From: Drosophila persimilis | Lineage: Eukaryota > Arthropoda > Insecta > Diptera > Drosophilidae | DNA length: 64,000 bases | Assembly: GCF_003286085.1 (NCBI RefSeq) | Contig: NW_020825340.1 | Location: 806,001-870,000, forward strand | Direction: 5' to 3' | Shown: positions 49,300 to 58,970 of the stretch, piece by piece | Layout: each line of letters begins with the position of its first letter | Numbering within the stretch: the first letter of the stretch is position 1 | Program-made: the position numbers and the translations under genes | The notes under the pieces: generated by a model | Told to the model about the DNA's origin: nothing | The model's input: the letters and a program-made list of their open reading frames with translations, nothing else | Databases searched by the model: none

Positions 49300-49833
49300 T
49301 TGTTGACCCAGGACAGGTGGCCAGGTGCCTAATGGAAGGATATTCATGTTCACGTCCTGGCTTGAAGCTGTTTCTGGTGCCTGGTGCCTGGTTTCTGTTT
49401 CTATTTCTGTTACTCGCTTTGCTTTGATGTCGAAGCGTTGGGCAAATATTGACCCGGAACATTAACGCCAATTCAAATGGACCCTCAGGCTTCACAGACA
49501 GGAAGGAAGGCATGCAGGCAGGCAAGAAGAGATATTTGTTCTTCGTTTTGTTCCATTCAGAATAGGGATATGGGTCTTCAAGTTGGCTACACTTCAGCCC
49601 TCGAAAATCAAGTTAGCCAGTGGTCTGGCTCTCCACATAATTACATTGTTATTTATTGAATTTTCGCCCCGAAAACTGCTGCAATATCAAAAACAGGAAG
49701 AAGGGGCCCAGCGACAGGGCCCCATAAACAACGTCAAATTTTGCCAGGCCAAAAATTGTTTAGCGACAAATTGTCACAGGCGCTGACAAGAGAGCCCCCG
49801 GACCCAGTCTCTCAGTCGAAGCTCAGGCTCTGA

Positions 49834-49898
49834 TAGACGGACGGACTGACTGACAGACGGACGGACGGACGGACGGACGGACGGACTGACAGACGGAC
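49834..49898 (+). repeat. (gacg)n / (gactga)n tetranucleotide array
   Basis: Gacggacgg units with gactgaca interruptions. It resembles the microsatellite segment of the DINE-1-like element at 56152-56232, but the flanking Helitron blocks are absent, so it may be an independent microsatellite or a detached relic. Confidence 0.9.
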
Positions 49899-50717
49899 AT
49901 GATGCGTTGCTGCTGCCACAAAATATTCCACAAAGTCAACAGCGGCAAACAGCGAAATGAGGTCAACCATGAAAATTGCACCAGCGGCAGCAATTTCTCA
50001 TTTTGAGTTTAGCCGAAACCAAAAAAAAAAAAAAAAACAAAAAACAAAATAACATAAAAGTACTCCACACAAAATGAGAACGAAGAAAGAGACTGAAGGA
50101 ACGAAGCCTCAAATACCCTTGCAGATACACAACTCGTTCAGCGCTCAGTGATCGATTTCACAGTGCTGGTAAACGCACATGATTCGCGATTTTAGTGTTG
50201 CATAAAATCATCCATCAGTACGCTCCATTGTCTTACTACTTGATGGATTGCGTTTGGCTTAAACAAGACAAATTGTACAAGGAACTATTTAAATTTCACG
50301 TGATTGTCTTTTGGTGAGAGTCGCTAAGCTTTGCAACCAATATCGATAGGTTCTGAGCCGATTATTTAAACGAAGACGGTGCGACAGTAAGGAATGTGCG
50401 ACCATCACACGCGTTCAGCAGCACTCAAAACATGATGAATGGAATCCATCATCGAGCGGTGATCAAGTCCCCCATTGATGTTACGGCTAATAGATATAAG
50501 ATCCTCCTAGGATATTAAGATATAACCTTTGAGTATGGTAATTATTATCCCTTCGATCGGAGTTAAATAAATCTCTGTGAAATTGAATAATCTTCTTTCT
50601 GTTTATCAAACAAGTTCCGAAAGGCATAATATCCTCTTCCAGGGTACAACAAATAAAAGTACTCCACAAAAAGAGGGAAAAATTTCGCGATGCGGTCTAC
50701 TGGCTGCCGCTGTCGCT

Positions 50718-50852
50718 GCCACTGCCGCTTGTTGCTGTTGTTGTTGGATGTTCCTGCGGTCGATCGAAGAGAATGTTGTTGCTGTTGCTGTTGCTGTTGC
50801 ATGTTGTTGGTGTAGCATTGTTGTTGCTGCTGGAGCTGCTGCTCCTGGTGTC
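50718..50852 (-). repeat. opa-type (cag/caa)n region
   Basis: Mixed CAG/CAA triplets, read as (gtt/gct) on the plus strand, over 135 bp. The minus-strand frame gives glutamine runs mixed with alanine and threonine in other frames. No flanking non-repetitive coding sequence is seen. Confidence 0.85.
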
Positions 50853-51414
50853 ATGTCGTTCATCAGCGTAACAATTTTTATTGCTGTTCGGACCGCAACT
50901 TTGTTGTCGATAAAATTTTAATTCGCTTTGGCTTACATTTTTTACGGTTCCTTCGATTTCAATTTGCGGCACAACCAAAAAAAAGCCAAAGAGTCAGTGG
51001 AGCGGGGAAAGAGTTAATGAATTGAAGTAGTTTTTCTGCGTATGGCGATGAGGGCATGGTCATGGGTATGGGCATGGGCATGGGAATTCTGGACTCTCCA
51101 GCAGGGCATTCCCCATTCGTTGCAGCTCAATCTGCGGGGCATTTTTGCATGCATCCTCCGGCGGGGCCCTGCGCCAAATTGATTTATAGCGTTCAAACAT
51201 GTTTCCCCCGAAAAAAAAACATAAACGGGGGGATGGGGGGACAGACCTGGAGCTGTAGCTGGAGCTGGAACAGCGATCACGTCCCCAATTATAAACACAA
51301 CTAATTGCCCCGCCAAATGTTGCATGAAAGCGTTGCAAATTTTTAATAACATGGCACACAAATTTTGTGCTAAATTGTCAACATTACCAGAAGGAGAGGC
51401 ACAAAGAGGAGCCC

Positions 51415-51545
51415 CGGCAGCAGCAGCTGGAGGAACAACAGCTACATTTGCAACCAGAAACCGCAGCAGAACTTGCAACAGCAACACTTGACACAGCAGC
51501 AGCAGCACAAAGTAAGCCACAAGAACAACTAGAGGAGCTCCCCAA
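51415..51545 (+). repeat. opa-like (cag/gca/aac)n region
   Basis: Imperfect CAG, GCA and AAC triplets across 130 bp. A 67-codon open frame runs through it but is purely compositional. Confidence 0.75.
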
Positions 51546-52310
51546 AAAGCAGTCACAGATTCTTCTATGAGGCACATTTATCATGGCTACCGTTTTTTTG
51601 GCGCTGCACGCTTTTGACCTGCAACGCGCGTGCCACCAGCAACATGCACCGCAGCAACATGCAGCACAGCAACAACAATGGCAATCCGAAACGTTAACCT
51701 TGCCTTCAAATGATCTTTGATCTTATCTTGGGGCAGCAGCAGCAGCACAAGCAGCAAGAGGTAAAAGTGTTATAAATCAGTTGCATCTTTGCGCCATCTC
51801 TTTCTTTCTTTCCTTCTTTCTGTGCATGGCCCTCTCTTTCTGCTGTTTCCTCCTCACTCTCTCCCTCCTTCTCTCCCGCTGGGATTGCCTTCTTTTTGCC
51901 TGCTGATTAATTGAAATTTCACATTTTTCAAGCTCTTCGCAGTCTTCATTAATCGCCTTGCTCCCTCGCCCTCTCCCTGCATTCAGCATAATGTGGGGCA
52001 CGCCCCAGACATGTTGCAAGTGCCACTTTTGGGTTGTTCTCCTTTGCTGCTGCTTCCCTTCCTGCCGTCCTGCCTTCCTCCCTTGCTGCCGCCCTGCTAT
52101 TGCCTGCATTTGTTGTCCGCTGTTTAATGCGTTTTTAAAGTGCACAAACCACGCCCACGGGGCGTATGAAACCTTTTGCCGTTTCCAGCAATTAGCTCGG
52201 CGAATGTCATAAATGAACCACTGCTCCACCGCACCACTGCACCACCACACCACTCTCAGCAGCTGTCAAAAACTGCTCCGAACTAATGACAGTGCGATTG
52301 GACCAGAAAC

Positions 52311-52350
52311 TGGAATTGGAATGGAAATGGAAATGGAAATGGAAATGGGA
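52311..52350 (+). repeat. (ggaaat)n hexanucleotide repeat
   Basis: Five perfect units after one imperfect; overlaps the ATTCC-class word. Confidence 0.93.
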
Positions 52351-53006
52351 TTGTGGAATAGGATAGGATGAAGCAGGAGATGGAGCTGCAGAACAGATGG
52401 AGTGCAGCTGAGTGGAGTGAAGTGTGGCAAGCCAAGGCAATTACACATGCAAATGGCTTGCCACAAACCTCAGACTGGAGCCAAGAGAAGATCATAAATC
52501 AGACGTCAGTAGGAGCCCCCCGTTTGTCGAAGGAAATTTCCAACTGCAGTCAAATGGCAGGGGGGGAGGGGCACATAGAAAGACATAGAAATCAAAGATC
52601 ATTCAGCTGTTTAGTCAAAATATCAATTAGTTTAGAGACCGAAAAGAAAGTCCACGGAGAAATGAACAAAAGTTCAGACCGAGGAAAACTACTTAATTCT
52701 CTTGAAGAATGTCTTTCCATTCTTGAAGTGAATACTATGCGGCCTCCCTACCCTTCATTGGGCTTGAACTGGTTCGCTTCCTCAACCCACATACCTCTTG
52801 GCAACATGGAATTCAACGGCAGTTGCAGTTGCAGTTGCCACACTGCCATATATGTTGCTGCAGCACCAAAATGTCGCCCAGCAGCAACAGCAATTGCTGC
52901 TGACGTCGACGCGGAGACAAAAAACACGCTGCCAAGTGATGCGGCGCCCAGCAGCAGGCTGCACGTGGATGTTGCACAGTGGCACAACAGAAGAACCAGC
53001 AGCAAC

Positions 53007-53050
53007 AGTAGTAGTAGTAGTAGTAGTAGAAGTAGAAGAAGTAGAACTAG
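53007..53050 (+). repeat. (gta)n / (gaa)n triplet repeat
   Basis: Seven perfect gta triplets followed by gta/gaa mixtures. Confidence 0.92.
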
Positions 53051-53165
53051 TAGCAGCGGCCGCAGCTACTGGCAGCTGGGAGCTCGGATCTGGCAACGTG
53101 TGGCAGGCTAAAACCGCGTGGCAGCAACAAGAACAGCTTTGGCTTCGTGTGCGAGAGAGGTTTCG

Positions 53166-53193
53166 GCTGCTGCTGCTGCTGCTGCTGCTGCTG
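53166..53193 (+). repeat. (ctg)9 microsatellite
   Basis: Uninterrupted CTG tract. Confidence 0.95.
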
Positions 53194-53296
53194 TTCGTGG
53201 GATTTGAGTTGAAGATGTGGCCGTTGTCGTTGCCATTGGGGGCTCAGAGTGTTGCTGTGGCATGTGGCATAGGGAAATGGTTGAGGCTTTCCACGA

Positions 53297-53330
53297 TCCC
53301 TATCCCGTCCCGTCCCGTCCCATCCCGCTC
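53297..53330 (+). repeat. (tcccg)n pentanucleotide repeat
   Basis: Near-perfect units with one tccca variant; C-rich, G-runs on the other strand. Confidence 0.9.
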
Positions 53331-53591
53331 CCTGGCTGCTCTCGTTAAAGTGCCAACATGTCCAGTTGCTTATCAGTCAACTCAGATTTTCCGCCGCTTG
53401 TCATAAATTATGGGAACTGTTGCAGTTTTATGGCCGCCTTTTGTTTGAACAGCAGGAACCCCAGAGTGGCACACCCACACCCACAGCCACTCACACATAC
53501 ATATGCATGCACTGCGCACACGCTCACACACTCGCAGAGGGAAGACTCACGCGTGGTCGCCGCGATAACTCATCCAAGTCACGCCGTCTGA

Positions 53592-53640
53592 CGCTGCTGC
53601 TGCTGATGCCGCTGCCGCTGCCGCTGCCCTGCCGCTGCGG
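53592..53640 (+). repeat. (ctg)n / (ccgctg)n repeat
   Basis: CTG triplets changing into ccgctg hexamers. Confidence 0.9.
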
Positions 53641-53870
53641 TCTCCGACATGTTCCGCTTTCGCCATCAGAGGGAGAGTTCATCTAACAGCGGGAAGAGAT
53701 GGTCTAAAAACCGCCTAGCATTTCCTGCCAATCCCTGTGGCATGCCCCTCCCTCCACCCACCAGCACCATCACCATCACCGCATTGCAAATCAGTTTTGA
53801 AATGCAGCGACGCACGCAAGAAATGAGCTCTCGTTTGAAATTCAAACATTTTAGTCGCCTCCTTGCCGCA

Positions 53871-53894
53871 CTCCACCTCCACCTCCACCTCCAG
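53871..53894 (+). repeat. (ctccac)n repeat
   Basis: Four hexamers within a pyrimidine-rich stretch. Confidence 0.88.
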
Positions 53895-54344
53895 CTCTAC
53901 CTCTACTCAGCCCCCTTTCGGAGTCGCCTCCACCCCCCTTCCCCTCTCGCACCCTCTGTGTGGCACTCCTCACTTATTCATTGGTGCGTGTGTTGGCAAA
54001 TGCCAAACATTTTTAGATGCGACTGCGAACTGAAGCTTGTAAATACTTTGGAGTTTTCGCAAAAGTGGAAAAAGATTTGCTGCCGTCGCAGTTTGAGGCA
54101 TTTACTGTACTCGCTGTTGCCGTTGTTGTTGCTTCTGGCGCAGCAGAGTATTTGCTGTACGCGTCTTTTGCGCGCTGCGATTGGCATTCCTCCAGCAGTG
54201 GAACAGTGGATGGAAATGGTGGCGGAGGAGGAGGCACTGGCGGGCCCTGTAACCGAGTCGGAAATGAGTGAAGCAAACATTTTTAATGCATTTTTAATTA
54301 ATTTTTTGCTGCCTGAATGGTTGGGTGGTGGGGCGCAGGGCCAG

Positions 54345-54369
54345 TGGCAGGGGCAGGGGCAGGGGCAGC
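54345..54369 (+). repeat. (ggggca)n repeat
   Basis: Three ggggca units preceded by imperfect copies, ending at cagctgcc. Confidence 0.88.
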
Positions 54370-54918
54370 TGCCAACGGAAGAAGACAAAGTTGCCACGGA
54401 TGTTAACTGTTAACTGTTCTTGTCGGGGAATTGGTAGAGCCGGAACTTTTCCAAAGAGTCTTTTGCCATTAAAAGGATTGCGGAGACATTAAATAAAACA
54501 AGAAGGAAATTGTCAAACAATGGGAAAAATGTAAGTTGTGTCTGAATGGGAATGGTATAGAGATTCAGAGGGAGAACTATCCAATTCTCAAGCAGAGGTA
54601 TCTTTTTTTATGGTTCGACATAAACAGAAACAGGAGGAGGATTCAGACAGTTCTTAAACTGATTCCGTAATGGACCAAAGTGGCATAGTATCCACACAGG
54701 AAACCAGTGATTAAACACCCACATCCACATCTAAAACTGAAAGGCTAACGATACCCGGCATCGGCATGTTTTACCATCAATTATTGAAACACCACTCATC
54801 CGAATGCCCATTCAATTGCATCTTAACTTGAACTATAATTTCCTCCGCTCAATTAGGACCAAAGATCCGTGCCCAACAATCGTAAAAATCAACCCACCAG
54901 CCCCACATTTACGTTAAC

Positions 54919-54942
54919 AGAGAGAGAGAGAGAGAGAGAGAG
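54919..54942 (+). promoter_or_regulatory. (ag)12 tract, candidate GAGA-factor / CLAMP binding site
   Basis: Twelve perfect AG dinucleotides. GAGA factor and CLAMP bind such tracts in Drosophila. No promoter is recognisable next to it, so it may be only a microsatellite. It lies about 290 bp left of the Helitron, which carries its own GAGAGAGAC words. Confidence 0.45.
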
Positions 54943-54970
54943 CCGGAGCTGTGTACATATCTGCCTCCTC

Positions 54971-55014
54971 ATCAGCAGAACAGCAGAACAGCAGAACAGC
55001 AGAACAGCAGAGCA
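54971..55014 (+). repeat. (aacagcag)n octanucleotide repeat
   Basis: Five near-perfect eight-base units. Confidence 0.93.
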
Positions 55015-55348
55015 GTAGAGTAGCAAAGTTGGGAGTTAAACACACCTCTTTACGAGCATGAATACCATCATCCTCTGTCTAGAGCACTAACCCTGATAGA
55101 GCCATCAATTAATTAAGCCAAACGAAGCACCAAGAAATAGTAGAAATTATCAATTACATGGCCCCAAGAAGTGGGCATTAAAAATTATGAAACTCCCTGA
55201 ACCGACTTCGAGTCCAACTCCAACCAAAACGAGGGGGAACGTTGTGAGTTGCTGCGGACACCGCAACTCTACAGTTATACCCGATACTAAGTCAGTATGG
55301 CTCTCCTCCGGCAGACGCCGCTAATATTAAACGACACGACAAAGAGTG

Positions 55349-55677
55349 CGTGCGAGAGAGACAGAAAATCAGTCTGAGCGTGACGTCGGGCGCTGCGTAG
55401 CCACTAAAAATTGATTTCTTGCTTTTGGCTACAAAAATGATCCGATCTGATCCAGATTCGGCAACCGGATAGATATGGTCATTGTCTATGATTCTGCGCT
55501 TTTAGTTTACTCGATTTTGCAATATTGTGGATGCAACAGATTTTCGTCCTTTGTGTGGGCGGAAGGGGGTGGGGCGAAATTTTGAGATATACGTTTTATA
55601 GTGAGATCTAACAGGAGTGCGGATACCAAATTTGGTTACTCTAGCCTTAATAGTCTCTGAGATTTATGAATATCCCC
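55349..55677 (+). repeat. internal repeat A of the Helitron
   Basis: Begins with gagagagacagaaaatc, then ttgatttcttgctttt, gatccgatctgatcc, tctatgattctgcg, cctttgtgtgggcggaag and ggataccaaatttggtt. It corresponds in order to repeat B at about 55849-56150. Confidence 0.8.
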
Positions 55678-55808
55678 AGATCTGCATCCTTTGCGGGGGC
55701 GGAAGGGGGTGTGGCGAAATTTTGAAACAAACTCGTCTCGGTCCGATATATTAGGAGTGTGGATACCAAATTTGGTTGCTCTAGCTTTTATAGTCTCTGA
55801 GATCTAGG
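55678..55808 (+). repeat. internal partial repeat A' of the Helitron
   Basis: Repeats only the 3' part of repeat A: cctttgcgggggcggaag, gtgtggcgaaattttga, ggataccaaatttggttg and tatagtctctgagat. It shows a second round of internal duplication. Confidence 0.8.
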
Positions 55809-55848
55809 CGCTAATGTTTTACTCTAAGCTAAGCCGCCTATGCTACGT

Positions 55849-56150
55849 GTGTGTTAGAGAGAGACAGGGCGAGAAAAAATGAAATTGTTTTCTTGATGCT
55901 GGCTATAATAATAATACGATCCAATTCAGATTCCGCAGTCTAAAAGATATCGTCATTCTCTACGATTCTGCGTTTTTGGTTTTCTCGTATCTTTAAAATT
56001 GTGGATGCCACAGATTTTCGCCCTTTGTGGGGGCGGAAGTGGGCGGGGCAAAGTTTTGAAATATTTTTGTAGCAGTGACATATCACAGAAGTCTGAATCC
56101 AAAACATCGTTGCTCTAGCTCTTATAGTCTTTGAGCATTAGGCGCTGAGG
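55849..56150 (+). repeat. internal repeat B of the Helitron
   Basis: A diverged second copy starting with gttagagagagacagggcg and running through ctacgattctgcg, gtggatgccacagatttt, cctttgtgggggcggaag and ttatagtctttgag to gcgctgaggggga, just before the microsatellite. Confidence 0.8.
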
Positions 56151-56151
56151 G

Positions 56152-56232
56152 GGACGGACAGACGGACAGACGGACAGACGGACGGACGGACAGACGGACA
56201 GACGGACAGACGGACGGACGGACAGACAGACA
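56152..56232 (+). repeat. gacgga/gacaga microsatellite within the Helitron
   Basis: About ten 8-bp gacggaca units with gacg expansions; the usual microsatellite position in DINE-1 elements. Confidence 0.95.
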
Positions 56233-56626
56233 TGGCTCAATCGACTCGGCTATTGATGCTGATCAAGAATATATATACTTTATGGGGTCGGAAACGATTC
56301 CTTCTGGACGTTACACACATACACTTTTACCACAAATCTAATATACCCCAATACTCATTTTGAGTATCGGGTATAACTACGAGCAGTACTACCAGTGACC
56401 AGGAACCACGACTCCCCTATGCCATAAAAAGCGAGACTGTTATCATAAAAGATAAGAAAGCGAGGCAGGTCGTAAACGAGCCATGTGGATGCTGGAATGC
56501 CGAGTGAGGAACGTATGTAGTTCCGCACACTTGAGTTCCACAAACAATGTCCGTGTGAATGGAAGGAAACTGGTTGTTGCTGCCGCCGCTACAGCTGCTC
56601 TGTGCCGCTGCCACTGCCACATCCAC

Positions 56627-56651
56627 TACCTCTGCCTCTGCCTCTGCCACT
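56627..56651 (+). repeat. (ctctgc)n repeat
   Basis: Four hexamers with one actgc edge variant. Confidence 0.88.
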
Positions 56652-56682
56652 GCTTGTGTGTCTGCCTCTGAGCTCCGGCATG

Positions 56683-56721
56683 GCACGGCCTGGCCTGGTC
56701 TGGCCCGGCCCGGCCTGGCCT
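56683..56721 (+). repeat. (ggcct)n pentanucleotide repeat
   Basis: Imperfect ggcct, ggtct and ggccc units, nearly self-complementary (ggcc), so hairpin-prone. Confidence 0.88.
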
Positions 56722-56891
56722 ATTGAATGTGCATCAAAATTTATGTGGCCTTTTTTAGTCGTTTGCGTTGAGCCAGCGGAAGCGAACGTCGTCGTCGGAG
56801 CAACAGCCTCACATCGCGCGTCGTGTGTTGCCGTCGTGATTCGAGTGGATAGTGGGATATTTTTTGTACGTCAGTGCTCAATTGCACTGCC

Positions 56892-56942
56892 ATACGAGTA
56901 CGAGTACGAGTGCGAGTGCGAGTACGAGTACGAGTTCGAGTC
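56892..56942 (+). repeat. (gagtac)n hexanucleotide repeat
   Basis: About eight gagtac/gagtgc units; the unit is partly self-complementary (gtac). Confidence 0.93.
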
Positions 56943-57076
56943 TGAGCGGAGCAGAGCGTCAGATCTATAGAGAGTGCCAGAGAAGCCAGCGATGATTTCG
57001 TAATAGTCCAAAAAGTGTGTGCATTCAATAGGAAATAGTCGCACCATAAATGATAGCATTTTGTATTTCTGCAGTT

Positions 57077-57166
57077 CAAAATACTTTTCAAATTTCTATA
57101 ATAATTTTGGACAATTTAGACAAAAATACTTTTCAAATTTCTATAATAATTTTAGACAAAAAATAA
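57077..57166 (+). repeat. 45-bp AT-rich tandem duplication
   Basis: atacttttcaaatttctata and the following ataatttt are present at 57081 and again at 57126, with a gg/ag difference afterward. Confidence 0.9.
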
Positions 57167-57479
57167 TCAATTCATTTAATTTAAACAAAAATCGTCCAGT
57201 ATATTTACAAAAATATGTATTTGTTTGAACAAAGATCCTCAACAAAAAGTGACTTTTTTTGTTTATCTTTTCTTTGTAGTTTCGAATAAAAATTGTGTAA
57301 TTTAAAACAACCGAAAAACGCATAGGTGGATTGTGGATTGTGGATTTAAACGTTACCCAATATTCCCAAAAATCAATCTTCCTGCAAAGATCATTGAACA
57401 AAGACTCAAAGATTCATACACATTCGTTTTGGGCCTGGCCGAGTGACCTTTCCATTCGAAGCTTTGAACTGTGCAACCT

Positions 57480-57517
57480 GTTGCTGTTGCTGTTGCTGTT
57501 GCTGTGACTGTTGCTGG
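57480..57517 (-). repeat. (caacag)n opa-type repeat
   Basis: Five ttgctg hexamers on the plus strand with one gtgactg interruption. Confidence 0.92.
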
Positions 57518-58256
57518 CATTTGTGGACACTTTTCCAATCGGATGGAAGTCGCTCCCATTGCACAATCCCATTCCCCCATTTAAATAAGGTACGAGTACG
57601 AGCATGTTATCTACTATGTATGTATATATGTTTAAACATCATTAAATAATTATGAAATCAGTTTAAATCTAAGCGCCCGAGACAGTGGAAATTAATCAAG
57701 CCGCGCTGGGTAGGCACAAAATATGCAAATTAAATTGAGGAAGTCGCTGATTGTTACACTTTGTTGGCCAGCAGCAAAGAGAACTTGTTCTCTCCTCCCA
57801 TCCCCCCCATCCTTCATTCACGTCCCAGTCTGTCTGTCTATCTGTCTGTCTCTTTCTTCTCTCGAGAAGCGTGAGAATATTCACTGGCCATTAATTAGCC
57901 AAAAGTAATCATTTAAGAGCCATCGACAAGAGTGCGGGTTCCGCTGGTAGTGAGGCATATGTGGTGTGTGGTGGGACTCGGACTCCCAACTAATTGCTGG
58001 AGATCTTATAAGACGCGAACACGCCATTCCACCGGCTGCTGGCTGCTGGCTGCTGTCTGCCGTCTGTAGAGGAGTGCAAAACAATTGAAGGAATGGAATT
58101 ACCAGAAATATGTATGCTCAAATCTCTGGCTAGAGATTATCCCCCAGCCCCCTCTCCGCAAATGCTTCGATGTCTTAAAGTGCTCGTGAACAGCATAAAT
58201 CACACCCCAGTCCGAGTAACCATGTTGCACAGCATGGTACAGAGCCGCAGAGAGAC

Positions 58257-58286
58257 CAGGCCGAGGCCGAGGCCCAGGCCCGAGCC
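58257..58286 (+). repeat. (aggccg)n repeat
   Basis: Four imperfect hexamers, aggccg to aggccc. Confidence 0.88.
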
Positions 58287-58532
58287 AAACCCCATACCAG
58301 ACTCATTAAGGTTTTAATTTACAAGTTTAACTGGAGATTTAAACACTGAGATTTATATGCGTGCCGCGAAAGGCAATAATCAACGGCAACAACCAGCAAT
58401 CACGTAGTGCTACAAAACCAGCAACAAACCTGCAACAACAACATGCGCCAATGTCCACCTACGCAGATTGGTTAAACAAACCTTCAATGAGGGGCCCCGC
58501 GAGGGCAGCCTCTGGCCCAGGCTCCGCCTGTG

Positions 58533-58583
58533 TCTGTGCCAGTGCCAGTGCCAGTGCCAGTGCCAGTACCACTGCCAGTGTCT
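58533..58583 (+). repeat. (tgccag)n hexanucleotide repeat
   Basis: Seven units with gtacca and actgcc variants near the end. Confidence 0.92.
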
Positions 58584-58932
58584 GGGTGTAATCGAATATG
58601 CAACTCATGAGGGAAACTTAAAACAAAACATGACAACTGCAACATCAGCCACAGCACCAGCCCCAGCCACAGCCACAGCCATAGCCGCGGCAACAACAAC
58701 AGCAGGAAAAGCAACAACAGTAACGCAGACGATGAAGATTTGTGCAAACAGACAGACATTAAAATCATTTAGTTGGCAGAGAGGGAAGATGATGCTCAGC
58801 CAAATCAAGAAAGAAAGTGTAGATGCGGGTGTAGTCTGCAGATCGTGGGATCCTACGAAGGTCTTTTATCTGGGAAATTCTATATGGCAATGGTAATTCA
58901 GGTGAAAACAAGTCTAAGATACTGTCTTCAGG

Positions 58933-58970
58933 CATGGCTAGATCGATTCTATATACTTTATACGGTCGCA
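58933..58970 (+). mobile_element. degenerate DINE-1 3'-end remnant
   Basis: catggctagatcgattc followed by tatatactttatacggtcg matches the conserved 3' block of DINE-1 seen at 56231-56290 (catggctcaatcgactc, tatatactttatggggtcgg) with about 20 bases deleted between the two parts. The terminal hairpin and microsatellite are missing. Confidence 0.6.

Larger units (their letters stand above)
47531..49830. other. non-coding region, relatively complex sequence
   Basis: It contains the octamer at 47595-47602, AT-rich caattagttatttaattaag-like sequence near 47700, a GA-rich stretch at about 48360-48385, CT tracts at 49018-49034, cccgtg repeats at 49094-49120 and two small perfect hairpins. No gene is supported. 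Confidence 0.5.
49899..52310. other. non-coding region with CAG-class repeats
   Basis: It holds an A17 run at 50021-50037, CAG/CAA sequence on the minus strand at 50718-50852 and on the plus strand at 51415-51545, and a tetrapurine/CT-rich stretch near 51795-51870. The long minus-strand frame at 51014-51577 is driven by the CAG tracts and has no recognisable domain. Confidence 0.55.
52351..55232. other. non-coding region, dense triplet repeats, longest non-satellite open frames
   Basis: It contains the two longest plus-strand frames outside the array: 52368-53111 (247 codons) and 53649-54413 (254 codons). Both cross CAG, GTA, CTG, CCTCCA or GGGGCA repeats, show no domain, and overlap open frames on the other strand. 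I regard them as by-products of stop-poor repeats. Their status could change if a homologous exon is found. Confidence 0.5.
55233..56378 (+). mobile_element. DINE-1-like non-autonomous Helitron (about 1.15 kb)
   Basis: The left end has a short hairpin (gagttgc...gcaactc, about 55245-55268) followed by gttatacccgatact (55274-55288). The right end has its reverse complement agtatcgggtataac (56363-56377), next to a 7-bp hairpin (atactca/tgagtat). Just inside the right end lie a gacgga/gacaga microsatellite (56152-56232), catggctcaatcgactcggc, a tatatatactttat block and gggtcggaaacga. That order (microsatellite, conserved block, hairpin) is the known 3' architecture of DINE-1/INE-1 Helitrons. The interior is made of diverged internal repeats. 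No Rep/helicase frame exists, so it is non-autonomous. The size recalls the ISY/ISX Helitrons of obscura-group flies, but I cannot confirm the subfamily. Exact edges are uncertain by about 10 bp. Confidence 0.85.
56379..58932. other. non-coding region right of the Helitron
   Basis: It holds ctctgc hexamers, a ggcct array, gagtac hexamers, an AT-rich tandem duplication and several CTG/CAG-class tracts. A segment at 56780-57060 is more complex and could be a 5' exon (tacgtcagtgctc resembles an initiator), but no splice or coding evidence is visible. Confidence 0.5.

Noticed and set aside
49834..49898. Second DINE-1 element based on the gacgga microsatellite
   Set aside because: Neither the conserved block nor the terminal hairpin is found on either side, so only a microsatellite is supported.
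50021..50037. A17 run as the tail of a retroposed gene copy
   Set aside because: The preceding 200 bp show no coding or RNA-gene similarity, and no flanking target duplication is visible.
50210..50248. Hairpin (atccatcagta pairing with tacttgatggat) as a microRNA precursor
   Set aside because: The stem is only 11 bp with one bulge and does not extend; too short for a precursor.
51014..51577. 187-codon minus-strand frame with leucine/valine-rich stretches resembling membrane segments
   Set aside because: The hydrophobic runs are translations of CAG/CAA-class repeats in another frame, and plus-strand frames overlap it.
52368..53111. 247-codon open frame
   Set aside because: It runs through (ggaaat)-flanking and (gta)n sequence with CAG-class DNA; no recognisable domain or splice context.
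53649..54413. 254-codon open frame, the longest outside the satellite
   Set aside because: It crosses CCTCCA and GGGGCA repeats, has biased composition (leucine, serine and histidine runs), shows no domain, and overlaps open frames on the minus strand.
56840..57060. Transcription start and 5' exon (initiator-like tacgtcagtgctc)
   Set aside because: No TATA or clear downstream element at the right spacing and no splice donor or start codon I can support; noted only as a complex segment.
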